The notes under the pieces are model-generated. The model saw only the letters and a list, made by a program, of their open reading frames with translations. It made no database searches and was not told the origin of the DNA. A DNA stretch of 64,000 bases from Profundicola chukchiensis (GTDB lineage Bacteria; Bacteroidota; Bacteroidia; Flavobacteriales; Weeksellaceae), in contig NZ_JANAIE010000002.1 in assembly GCF_029664245.1 (NCBI RefSeq), forward strand, positions 248,001-312,000, read 5' to 3'. The position numbers and the translations under genes are program-made. Below, piece after piece: positions 55,457 through 63,022 of the stretch. Within the stretch, counting starts at the first letter, position 1. Every line of letters starts with the position of its first letter.

Positions 55457-56965
55457 ATGTCTGTACGTGTAAGATTTGCACCAAGTCCGACAGGACCGCT
55501 GCATATGGGTGGCGTTAGAACTGCTTTGTTTAACTATTTATTTGCTAAAAAACATAAAGGAACTTTTGTCTTAAGGATTGAAGACACTGACCAAAATAGG
55601 TATGTTGAAGGCGCAGAAGAGTACATAAAAGAAGCATTGGAATGGTGTGGACTTATCCCAGATGAAGGTCCGGGATATGGTGGAGATTATGCTCCCTATC
55701 GTCAGTCGGATAGAAAAGAAATCTATCAGAAATATGTTCAAGAATTAATTGATTCTGGAAACGCTTATTATGCTTTCGATACACAAGAGGATTTAGATAA
55801 ATTAAGAAGCGAAGCTGAATCAGAAGGCAGAACTTTTATTTATAATTACACCAATAGACTTCATCTTAGAAACTCGCTTAACTTAAGCGCTGAAGAGACA
55901 CAAGCTCTTTTGGACTCTGATACTCCACATGTTATTCGTTTTAAAATTCATGCGGGAGAAACTTTTAGATTACATGATATCATCAGAGGAAATATTAGCG
56001 TAGACACTTCTACGCTAGATGACAAAATCTTGATGAAAAACGACGGAATGCCAACCTATCACCTAGCAAATATTGTTGATGATCATGAGATGGCAATCAC
56101 ACATGTAATTCGTGGAGAGGAATGGTTACCAAGTTTACCATTACACTTATTGATGTATGATGCATTTGATTGGACTCCACCTCAGTTTGCTCACTTACCA
56201 TTGATTTTAAAATCAGAAGGTAAAGGAAAATTAAGCAAAAGGGATGGAGATAAACACGGATTCCCTGTTTTCCCATTAGAATGGAAAACCGAGGACGGCG
56301 TAGCAAGAGGTTACCGAGAAGACGGTTACTTCCCTGATGCTTTTATTAATATGTTGGCATTATTAGGTTGGAACCCAGGTACTGAACAAGAAATCTTCAG
56401 TTTAGAAGAACTGTCACAAGCTTTTGATTTAAATAAAGTTAATAACTCTGGCGCGAGATTCAATCCAGATAAAACAACTTGGTTCAATCATCAATATCTA
56501 CAGCAAAAGAGTGATGAGGAATTGACAGCATCTTTTCAAAGCATCTTAAAAGAAAAAGGTATTGAGACCAATACTGAATTCGATCAAAAGATTGTTAGCT
56601 TATTAAAAGAGCGTGCTAATTTTGTTTCGGATATGTGGACTGAAGGTGAGTTTTTCTATCAAGCCCCAAGCAGTTATGATGAGAAAAGCTTCAAAAAAGT
56701 TTGGAAAGAGGACACCAAAGATATTTTAAACAAATTCTTGTCTTTTGATATTCCAAATTATGATAGTGCGGAAGAAATTCAAGCCAAAGTAAAAGACTTT
56801 GTAAAGGATAACGAAATTGGTTTTGGTAAAATCATGATGCCATTGCGTGTTGCTTTGGTAGGTGGCTTACACGGACCTGATATTCCAGTTATTATGTCTT
56901 TATTAGGCAAAGAAGAAGTTAAAAATAGATTGGACTCACTGATTTCTTTTAGTGAAAACAAGTGA
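55457..56965 (+). CDS. gltX: glutamyl-tRNA synthetase
   Basis: The 502-residue class I synthetase has the HIGH-type motif PSPTGPLHMGG and the KMSKS-type motif KLSKRDGDK. The optional zinc ribbon seen in E. coli is absent here (YAFDTQEDLDKL), as in many bacteria. It charges tRNA-Glu, and possibly tRNA-Gln if GatCAB is present. Its end overlaps the next gene by 14 bases. Confidence 0.96.
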   Translation: MSVRVRFAPSPTGPLHMGGVRTALFNYLFAKKHKGTFVLRIEDTDQNRYVEGAEEYIKEALEWCGLIPDEGPGYGGDYAPYRQSDRKEIYQKYVQELIDSGNAYYAFDTQEDLDKLRSEAESEGRTFIYNYTNRLHLRNSLNLSAEETQALLDSDTPHVIRFKIHAGETFRLHDIIRGNISVDTSTLDDKILMKNDGMPTYHLANIVDDHEMAITHVIRGEEWLPSLPLHLLMYDAFDWTPPQFAHLPLILKSEGKGKLSKRDGDKHGFPVFPLEWKTEDGVARGYREDGYFPDAFINMLALLGWNPGTEQEIFSLEELSQAFDLNKVNNSGARFNPDKTTWFNHQYLQQKSDEELTASFQSILKEKGIETNTEFDQKIVSLLKERANFVSDMWTEGEFFYQAPSSYDEKSFKKVWKEDTKDILNKFLSFDIPNYDSAEEIQAKVKDFVKDNEIGFGKIMMPLRVALVGGLHGPDIPVIMSLLGKEEVKNRLDSLISFSENK

Positions 56966-57422
56966 TTTAAAACGACATTGGAAAACTTTTAAGAGCATCT
57001 CACTGAACTTATGTTCACAGATGCTCTTTCTGTTATTTTCAAGACCTCATCTAATTCCATTTATCGCATTTGCGACATTGGAAACTATGCACATCTCTGA
57101 TAAGAAATTTGATGATCACAGCTTAGACACCAAGTCCAATGCCTATAAACACGCCCTTTGGAATATACTTATCGCTTACCATATTCAACTGTTTTATAGA
57201 ACGCCACAAAAGGCCTTAAATAGAACTAAAAGGATTACAGATATGCACGAGGAATGCTTCAAGAATAAACCAGAAGCAGAAGCAATGGATTTGGCCAACA
57301 ATGAGATTGGTAGGAATATTTATCTTAAAGCATACGAGGAGTTCAATAGAAAACCAAAAAAGAAAATCCTGCTCCAACATTTATCAGCGGAACAGGATTC
57401 TTTTATTTATTTAGAAGATTAA
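56952..57422 (+). CDS. DUF6973-like small protein
   Basis: The 156-residue protein starts with GTG within the end of gltX. It has the pattern SNAYKHALWNILIAYH and an AEAMDLANNEIGRNIYLKAYEEF segment, close to the DUF6973 domain seen in Flavobacteriales. An N-terminal region rich in Leu/Phe could touch the membrane. Function unknown. Its final codons contain a hairpin that may act as a terminator. Confidence 0.75.
   Translation: MKTSDLKRHWKTFKSISLNLCSQMLFLLFSRPHLIPFIAFATLETMHISDKKFDDHSLDTKSNAYKHALWNILIAYHIQLFYRTPQKALNRTKRITDMHEECFKNKPEAEAMDLANNEIGRNIYLKAYEEFNRKPKKKILLQHLSAEQDSFIYLED
57364..57410. terminator. possible terminator inside the end of the DUF6973-like gene
   Basis: AATCCTG with CAGGATT flanks a loop region and is followed by TTCTTTTATTT. 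It lies within the last codons, between convergent genes, so it may serve both. Weak because the stem is short. Confidence 0.45.
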
Positions 57423-57423
57423 A

Positions 57424-58131
57424 TTAATCTTGCATTGCAAACACTCTTTGTAATAAAGGAGTTGTTCTTGCTCCAAGATTGGTTCTAATATCTTTCTCTT
57501 TATTCGCTACTTTCACAAATAATCCATCAATCGTTTTTTGAGTCACATACTCAGTTAAGTTTGGATTAACTGGCTGAACCAAAGGCACTGAATTATATTT
57601 TTGAATAATCTGTGACCAAATTTCGTTGGCTCCAACTTTATCCAATGAATTTTGAATTTTTGGTTGAAAAGCTGAAGTTAATTGAGCCGTAGTTTTATTT
57701 TTTAAGTAAAATGTAGCGGCGTGATCATTTCCAGTTAAAATTCCCATTGCATCCTGAAAAGTTAAACCTGTAATAGCAGACACAAAAATAGGTTTTGCTT
57801 CTACCACAGCATCTTCAGCTGCACGGTTTAATACTTTTAAACCTTCATCAGCTAAAGCTCCTAGCCCAATCTGACGCAAAGTTTGATCAACTTTTTGAAG
57901 CTCATTAGGTAATAAAATCTTAACTGCTTGATCTCTGAAAAAACCGTCTTTTTCTCCTAGAATATCAACACCTTCAACAACTCCAAACTCTAGCGCTTGT
58001 TTTAATCCACTAGCTACTTCTAGGTTAGTCCCTCCCATTTCGGGCATATTGTCGACAATGGTTTGTAATTCAGCACAGCCATTTATAACAAACATGAAGG
58101 GAATCATACATATTAAGGCAAATTTTCTCAT
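57424..58131 (-). CDS. DUF4197 lipoprotein
   Basis: The protein has 235 residues from the ATG at 58131; a TTG 6 bases upstream is not needed. It has a lipoprotein signal (lipobox INGC). The DUF4197 body shows ASGLKQALEFGVVEGVD, KILLPNELQKVDQTL and FQDAMGILTGNDHAATFYL, the standard pattern. Role unknown; the family is common in Gram-negatives. It lies 52 bases after accD. Confidence 0.9.
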   Translation of the reverse strand: MRKFALICMIPFMFVINGCAELQTIVDNMPEMGGTNLEVASGLKQALEFGVVEGVDILGEKDGFFRDQAVKILLPNELQKVDQTLRQIGLGALADEGLKVLNRAAEDAVVEAKPIFVSAITGLTFQDAMGILTGNDHAATFYLKNKTTAQLTSAFQPKIQNSLDKVGANEIWSQIIQKYNSVPLVQPVNPNLTEYVTQKTIDGLFVKVANKEKDIRTNLGARTTPLLQRVFAMQD

Positions 58132-58183
58132 AATCAATGTTTTTATAGATTTATTCCTTGATTTAAATCAAATAACAATCCAT

Positions 58184-59035
58184 TTATTTTTTTTCTTCAA
58201 TAATGAAGTCAATCATTTGAGAAAGTTTGCTCTTCAAGTGCTTGCGATGAACGATAACATCCACAAATCCTTTTTCTTGTAAGAACTCTGCCGTTTGGAA
58301 TCCTTCTGGTAAATCTTTACCAATGGTTTCTTTAATTACACGAGGTCCCGCAAATCCAATCAATGCACCTGGTTCTGCAAAAGTAACATCCCCCATCATC
58401 CCGAAAGATGCTGTAATTCCACCAAAAGTTGGGTCAGTAAGCAATGTTAAATAAGGTAATTTAGCTTCTGATAATTGAATCAATTTAGCCTCCACTTTCA
58501 CCATTTGCATTAAAGACAATGCAGCTTCCATCATACGCGCACCTCCTGATTTACAAATCAGTATATAAGGCATCTTATTTTTAATAGCGTAATCAATAGC
58601 ACGAACAATTTTCTCTCCCATCGCAGAGCCTAAAGACCCACCGATGAAATCAAAGTCCATACAACTGATCATCACTTCTCTTCCATTCATTTTACCAGAG
58701 GCATTACGAATAGAATCTTTTAACCCTGTTTTCTTTTGAGTATTCTTCAATCGATCCTCATAAGCTTGTGTATCGGTCCAGTTCAATGGGTCACGACTCT
58801 CTACTTTAGCGTCATGCTCCTTAAACTTGCCATCATCAAACAACATTTTAAAATATTCTTCAGAACCAATTCTCACATGGAAATCATCTTCTGGACTCAC
58901 ATAATAATTCTTAGCAAGATCCTCTGTATCAATGATTTTACCCGTTGGAGTTTTATACCATAATCCTTTTGGGGTATCTTTTTTCTCTTCTGTTGAGGTC
59001 TGAATATTTTTCTTTTTTCTTCTAAACCAAGCCAT
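58184..59035 (-). CDS. accD: acetyl-CoA carboxylase carboxyltransferase beta subunit, zinc-less
   Basis: The 283-residue protein is a crotonase-type carboxyltransferase with the CoA-binding [19 protein letters not shown] and [14 protein letters not shown]. It transfers the carboxyl group from biotin to acetyl-CoA with AccA (not in this window). The N-terminal zinc ribbon is degenerate: TPTGK (Thr29, Thr31) and VSPEDDFH (Ser47, Asp50) replace the usual four cysteines. accB and accC lie 37 kb away. Confidence 0.95.
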   Translation of the reverse strand: MAWFRRKKKNIQTSTEEKKDTPKGLWYKTPTGKIIDTEDLAKNYYVSPEDDFHVRIGSEEYFKMLFDDGKFKEHDAKVESRDPLNWTDTQAYEDRLKNTQKKTGLKDSIRNASGKMNGREVMISCMDFDFIGGSLGSAMGEKIVRAIDYAIKNKMPYILICKSGGARMMEAALSLMQMVKVEAKLIQLSEAKLPYLTLLTDPTFGGITASFGMMGDVTFAEPGALIGFAGPRVIKETIGKDLPEGFQTAEFLQEKGFVDVIVHRKHLKSKLSQMIDFIIEEKK

Positions 59036-59088
59036 ATATCAATTTCTATAGGGGTAAAAGTACAAATAATATTTAAAGCAGATAAAAT

Positions 59089-59120
59089 AAGCTGATTTTT
59101 CACGGGTGAAAAATCAGCTT
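59089..59120. terminator. strong terminator between fbaA and accD
   Basis: Perfect 15-bp hairpin AAGCTGATTTTTCAC/GTGAAAAATCAGCTT with a 2-base loop; on the minus strand ATTTTATC follows. Confidence 0.8.
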
Positions 59121-59144
59121 AAATTTTAAATTTCTAAGAGTTGA

Positions 59145-60212
59145 TTACAATCTATCAATATTGTTTAAATCTTCGAAAGCTTTCTTCAATCTTTCGTTGA
59201 ATGCTTTCTCTCCTTCTCTTAACCAAACTCTTGGGTCGTAGTATTTTTTGTTTGGAAGATCCTCTCCATCTGGGTTTCCAATTTGAGATTGGATGTAACC
59301 ATGCTTATCTGCATAATAATCTCTAACACCGCTCATGAATGCATATTGCTGATCGGTATCAATGTTCATTTTAATTACACCATACCCAATAGCTTCTTGA
59401 ATTTCAGCTTCAGAAGAACCTGAACCTCCGTGGAATACAAAGTTTACTGGTTTATCACCTGTTCCTCTTTCTTTTTGAATATGCTCTTGAGAATTCTTCA
59501 AGATTTTTGGAGTTAAAACAACGTTTCCTGGCTTATAAACCCCGTGAACATTACCAAAAGCTGCAGCAATTGTGAAATCATCTGAAACTTCTTTTAATCT
59601 ATCATAAGCATATAAAACCTCTTCTGGCTGTGTATATAATTTAGAAGTATCTACGTCTGTGTTATCCACACCATCTTCTTCACCTCCAGTAATACCTAAT
59701 TCGATTTCTAGAGTCATACCCATCTTTGCCATACGCTCGAAGTATTTAACAGAAATGTCAATATTTTCTTCGATTGGCTCTTCAGATAAGTCTAACATGT
59801 GCGAACTATAAAGCGAGTGTCCGTGTGTTTTGAAGTAAGCTTCGTTAGCTTCCATTAAACCATCAATCCAAGGCAATAATTTCTTAGCACAGTGGTCTGT
59901 ATGCATAATGACAGTAGCTCCATAAGCTTTTGCCATTTCGTGAACGTGTTTTGCGCCTGAAACTGCACCTAAAATAGCTGCTTTCTGACCGTCGTTAGAT
60001 AATCCTTTACCAGCATTAAAAGCTGCTCCTCCGTTAGAAAACTGAATAATAACTGGTGCATTTACGGCAGCAGCTGTTTCCATTACGGCGTTCATAGTAT
60101 TACTACCAATTACGTTTACTGCAGGCAATGCATACTTGTTTTCTTTAGCGTCTGCAAAGATTTCAGAAACTAATTTTCCGGTAGCAACACCGGCAGGAAA
60201 TTTTCTACTCAT
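59145..60212 (-). CDS. fbaA: class II fructose-bisphosphate aldolase
   Basis: The 355-residue TIM-barrel enzyme keeps its catalytic zinc ligands: HTDHCAKKLL (His and Asp), GNVHGVYKPG (His) and VFHGGSGS. The GGEEDGVDN insertion loop fits class IIA. It splits or forms fructose 1,6-bisphosphate. It retains zinc, in contrast to the structural zinc sites lost elsewhere in the window. It precedes accD, a common pairing in Flavobacteriales, but a strong hairpin lies between. Confidence 0.96.
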   Translation of the reverse strand: MSRKFPAGVATGKLVSEIFADAKENKYALPAVNVIGSNTMNAVMETAAAVNAPVIIQFSNGGAAFNAGKGLSNDGQKAAILGAVSGAKHVHEMAKAYGATVIMHTDHCAKKLLPWIDGLMEANEAYFKTHGHSLYSSHMLDLSEEPIEENIDISVKYFERMAKMGMTLEIELGITGGEEDGVDNTDVDTSKLYTQPEEVLYAYDRLKEVSDDFTIAAAFGNVHGVYKPGNVVLTPKILKNSQEHIQKERGTGDKPVNFVFHGGSGSSEAEIQEAIGYGVIKMNIDTDQQYAFMSGVRDYYADKHGYIQSQIGNPDGEDLPNKKYYDPRVWLREGEKAFNERLKKAFEDLNNIDRL

Positions 60213-60234
60213 GGTTTTAATTTTTCGTTTCCCA

Positions 60235-60242
60235 CAAATATA
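60235..60242 (-). promoter_or_regulatory. -7 promoter box (TATATTTG) for fbaA
   Basis: Exact TAnnTTTG match, 22 bases before the fbaA ATG. The remaining roughly 260 bases up to nhaC hold nothing that I recognise. Confidence 0.6.
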
Positions 60243-60505
60243 AGGAATTGAAAATACATTTGTTTAACATAATTCAATGATTTTTACTGCCTAATTCCAA
60301 GCCCTCAATACATAAATTTTCATCTCCTAATGATGTTGCACCTGCTTAGATTTATTTTTAACATTAAGCTCAAAGCACCAACAAAATCATAAAAGTCAAT
60401 GCTTTACATTCCATTTAATTCATTTTTACAATTATTTCTTAAATTAAAATCAGAACAGACAATTTATTTTTAAGTATATTCAACGCTTCAAAGAAGATAT
60501 TTAGC

Positions 60506-61981
60506 ATGAAAAAGATTAGCCTAGGTCAATCCATGATTCCCATCGTCGTTTTAATCGCTCTTCTAGCATTAAATGTTTACGTTTTCGAATCAGATGCTAC
60601 TTATGGCTCAAATCAATTTTCTTTATTACTAGCTGCGGCTGTTGCGGCCATCATTGGAATTAGGAATGGTGTTAAGTTTGAAGAAATTTTGGATAGAATT
60701 TCTTTAAACCTAAAAGCAACTACGCCAGCCATTTTAATTTTACTTTTTGTGGGATCCTTAGCAGGTACTTGGCTTTTAAGCGGAATTGTACCAGCTATGA
60801 TTTATTATGGTTTAAATATCCTCACGCCCACCATCTTCTTTGTGGCTTGTATTTTAATATGTATTGTCGTTTCAATGGCTACAGGTAGTTCGTGGACAAC
60901 GAGTGCTACGATTGGTATTGCTCTGATAGGAATAGGGAATGGATTGGGATTAGATTCAGCGATGACGGCAGGAGCTGTGCTTTCTGGAGCTTATTTTGGC
61001 GATAAAATGTCTCCACTTTCGGATACGACTAACCTTGCTCCGGCCATTGCAGGAACAGATTTGAATACGCACATTAAATACATGACCATTACAACCGTGC
61101 CTACGATTATCATAACACTTATCGTGTTTTTAATCTTAGGGTTTACAGCTTCCATTCATGGAAATATTGACAAAGAAATTGTTCAGAATTTAATTGCTGA
61201 TAACTTCAATGTCAGCCCGTGGTTATTTACTGTTCCTTTATTGGTAATTATTTTAATTGTCATGAGGGTTCCACCTTTAATGGCGCTACTAGTTGGAACA
61301 GTTCTAGGTGGAGTAGCTGCGATTATATTTCAGCAAGATTTATTATTACAAATGTCGGGAGCTGAAAGCCTAAATTCTGTGGAAACCTATCGAATTGTAA
61401 TGAATAGCATTACGGTAGACACCATCATTCCGGTGGAAGAAGTTAGGTTAGAAAATGGAACATTACTGAATCTTGGCGGTCTTTTCGAACAAGGTGGAAT
61501 GGCCGGAATGTTAGGTACGGTTTGGTTAATTATCTGTGCCATGGCATTTGGTGGAGTTTTAGAAGCTATCGGAGCCTTGAAAAGAATTTCAGAGTTTTTC
61601 TTAGGATTATTTCAATCTGTTTTTGGATTATTTGCCAGTACCGTTGCAACTGCATTAGCACTAAACATTACCGCATCTGATCAATATTTAGCCATTGTAG
61701 TATCGGGTAAAATGTTCTCTGAGGCATATAAAGACAAAGGACTAGCTCCAGAAAACTTAAGTAGAACCTTAGAAGATTCAGCAACTGTTACCTCTGTATT
61801 AGTTCCGTGGAATACTTGTGGAGCTTATCATTCCAAAGTATTATTGGGTGAAGCTGGTAATATGTCGTTCATTCCTTATGCGATATTCAACTATTTAAGT
61901 CCATTTATGACTTTATTAGTGGCTGCAATTGGTTATAAAATCAGAATGCGTGGAGAAGAAAAAGAATCTATTTTTTCTTAA
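60506..61981 (+). CDS. nhaC: NhaC-family Na+/H+ antiporter
   Basis: The 491-residue protein has about eleven membrane segments. It has the NhaC features ATGSSWTTSATIGIALIGIG, SGAYFGDKMSPLSDTTNLAPAIAG and a late LEDSATVTSVLVPWNTCGAY. It exchanges Na+ for protons. A hydrophilic loop (about 285-325) is inserted between two helices. It is monocistronic with a weak terminator behind it. Exact substrate (Na+ or amino acid) is not settled. Confidence 0.92.
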   Translation: MKKISLGQSMIPIVVLIALLALNVYVFESDATYGSNQFSLLLAAAVAAIIGIRNGVKFEEILDRISLNLKATTPAILILLFVGSLAGTWLLSGIVPAMIYYGLNILTPTIFFVACILICIVVSMATGSSWTTSATIGIALIGIGNGLGLDSAMTAGAVLSGAYFGDKMSPLSDTTNLAPAIAGTDLNTHIKYMTITTVPTIIITLIVFLILGFTASIHGNIDKEIVQNLIADNFNVSPWLFTVPLLVIILIVMRVPPLMALLVGTVLGGVAAIIFQQDLLLQMSGAESLNSVETYRIVMNSITVDTIIPVEEVRLENGTLLNLGGLFEQGGMAGMLGTVWLIICAMAFGGVLEAIGALKRISEFFLGLFQSVFGLFASTVATALALNITASDQYLAIVVSGKMFSEAYKDKGLAPENLSRTLEDSATVTSVLVPWNTCGAYHSKVLLGEAGNMSFIPYAIFNYLSPFMTLLVAAIGYKIRMRGEEKESIFS

Positions 61982-61984
61982 AAA

Positions 61985-62012
61985 ACGCTTTTAATTTATC
62001 TGATTAAAAGCT
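61985..62012 (+). terminator. weak terminator after nhaC
   Basis: GCTTTTAAT pairs with ATTAAAAGC (9 bp) with a 7-base loop, followed by TTCTTC. Confidence 0.55.
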
Positions 62013-62048
62013 TCTTCACATTCATTTTATTCCTGCTGCTAAATCTTT

Positions 62049-62056
62049 TATATTTG
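62049..62056 (+). promoter_or_regulatory. -7 promoter box (TATATTTG) for the metallo-hydrolase gene
   Basis: Exact TAnnTTTG match, but 102 bases before the ATG, so the leader would be long. A near-palindrome (GAGTTAAAA...TTTAAACTC) lies in that leader at about 62099-62119. Confidence 0.5.
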
Positions 62057-62158
62057 TACGAGAAGATTTTTTTTAAGGCATTTAATGCTCGATGATTTTG
62101 AGTTAAAATAATTTAAACTCATATCAGTTCTTATTGTTTAATTTTAAAAATATATCCA

Positions 62159-63022
62159 ATGAAAATATATCCAATAGAATGCGGAAATCTTAAGTTAGAT
62201 GGTGGTGCTATGTTTGGCGTAGTCCCTAAAACTATTTGGACAAGAACCAATCCTGCAGACGACAAAAACATGATTGACATTGCTACGCGCTCCCTTTTGA
62301 TTGAAGACGGCGATCGTTTGATTTTAATCGATACGGGTATGGGTAACAAGCAAGACGAAAAGTTCTTTGGATATTATTATTTATGGGGAAATCACGATAT
62401 CGATAGCTCCTTAGCTAAATATGGCTTTACACGTGACGATGTTACCGATGTGTTTTTAACTCATTTACATTTTGATCACTGTGGTGGAGCTATTCAATGG
62501 AATAAAGACAGAACTGGATATGAGCCAGCTTTCAAAAATGCTAAATTCTGGTCTAACAAAGATCATTGGCAGTGGGCTGTTGAACCAAACCCAAGAGAAA
62601 AAGCATCGTTTTTAACAGAAAACATTCAGCCGATTAAAGACAGTGGACAATTAAATTTCATTGATGTTCCTCAGGATAATTTCAATGGAACGACTCCCCT
62701 AGGATTTGATGTGATTTTTGTGGATGGTCATACCGACAAACAAATGCTTCCAAAAATTCAATACAAAGACAAAACGATTGTTTACACAGCTGATTTAATT
62801 GCAACGGCAGGGCATGTTCCTTTGGTTTATGTTATGGGATATGATACTAGACCTTTATTAACCATTAAAGAAAAGGAGATTTTCTTAGATAAGGCAGTTG
62901 ATGAAAATTGGATTTTAGCTTTCGAGCACGATGCACATAATCAGTTAGCCACCCTAAAACGCACCGAAAGAGGTGTTAGAATTGATGAAACATTCACATT
63001 TAATGAAGTTTTTGGTGAGTAA
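62159..63022 (+). CDS. metallo-beta-lactamase-fold hydrolase
   Basis: The 287-residue protein has the metal motif THLHFDHCGG (HxHxDH), a later His in VDGHTDKQM and the Asp in TADLIAT, with a final His in FEHDAHNQL. It belongs to the group of quinolone-type lactonases, thiolesterases and YtnP-like enzymes; the substrate is unknown. A 15-base tandem duplication spans its start codon. The next gene overlaps its end by 20 bases. Confidence 0.93.
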   Translation: MKIYPIECGNLKLDGGAMFGVVPKTIWTRTNPADDKNMIDIATRSLLIEDGDRLILIDTGMGNKQDEKFFGYYYLWGNHDIDSSLAKYGFTRDDVTDVFLTHLHFDHCGGAIQWNKDRTGYEPAFKNAKFWSNKDHWQWAVEPNPREKASFLTENIQPIKDSGQLNFIDVPQDNFNGTTPLGFDVIFVDGHTDKQMLPKIQYKDKTIVYTADLIATAGHVPLVYVMGYDTRPLLTIKEKEIFLDKAVDENWILAFEHDAHNQLATLKRTERGVRIDETFTFNEVFGE

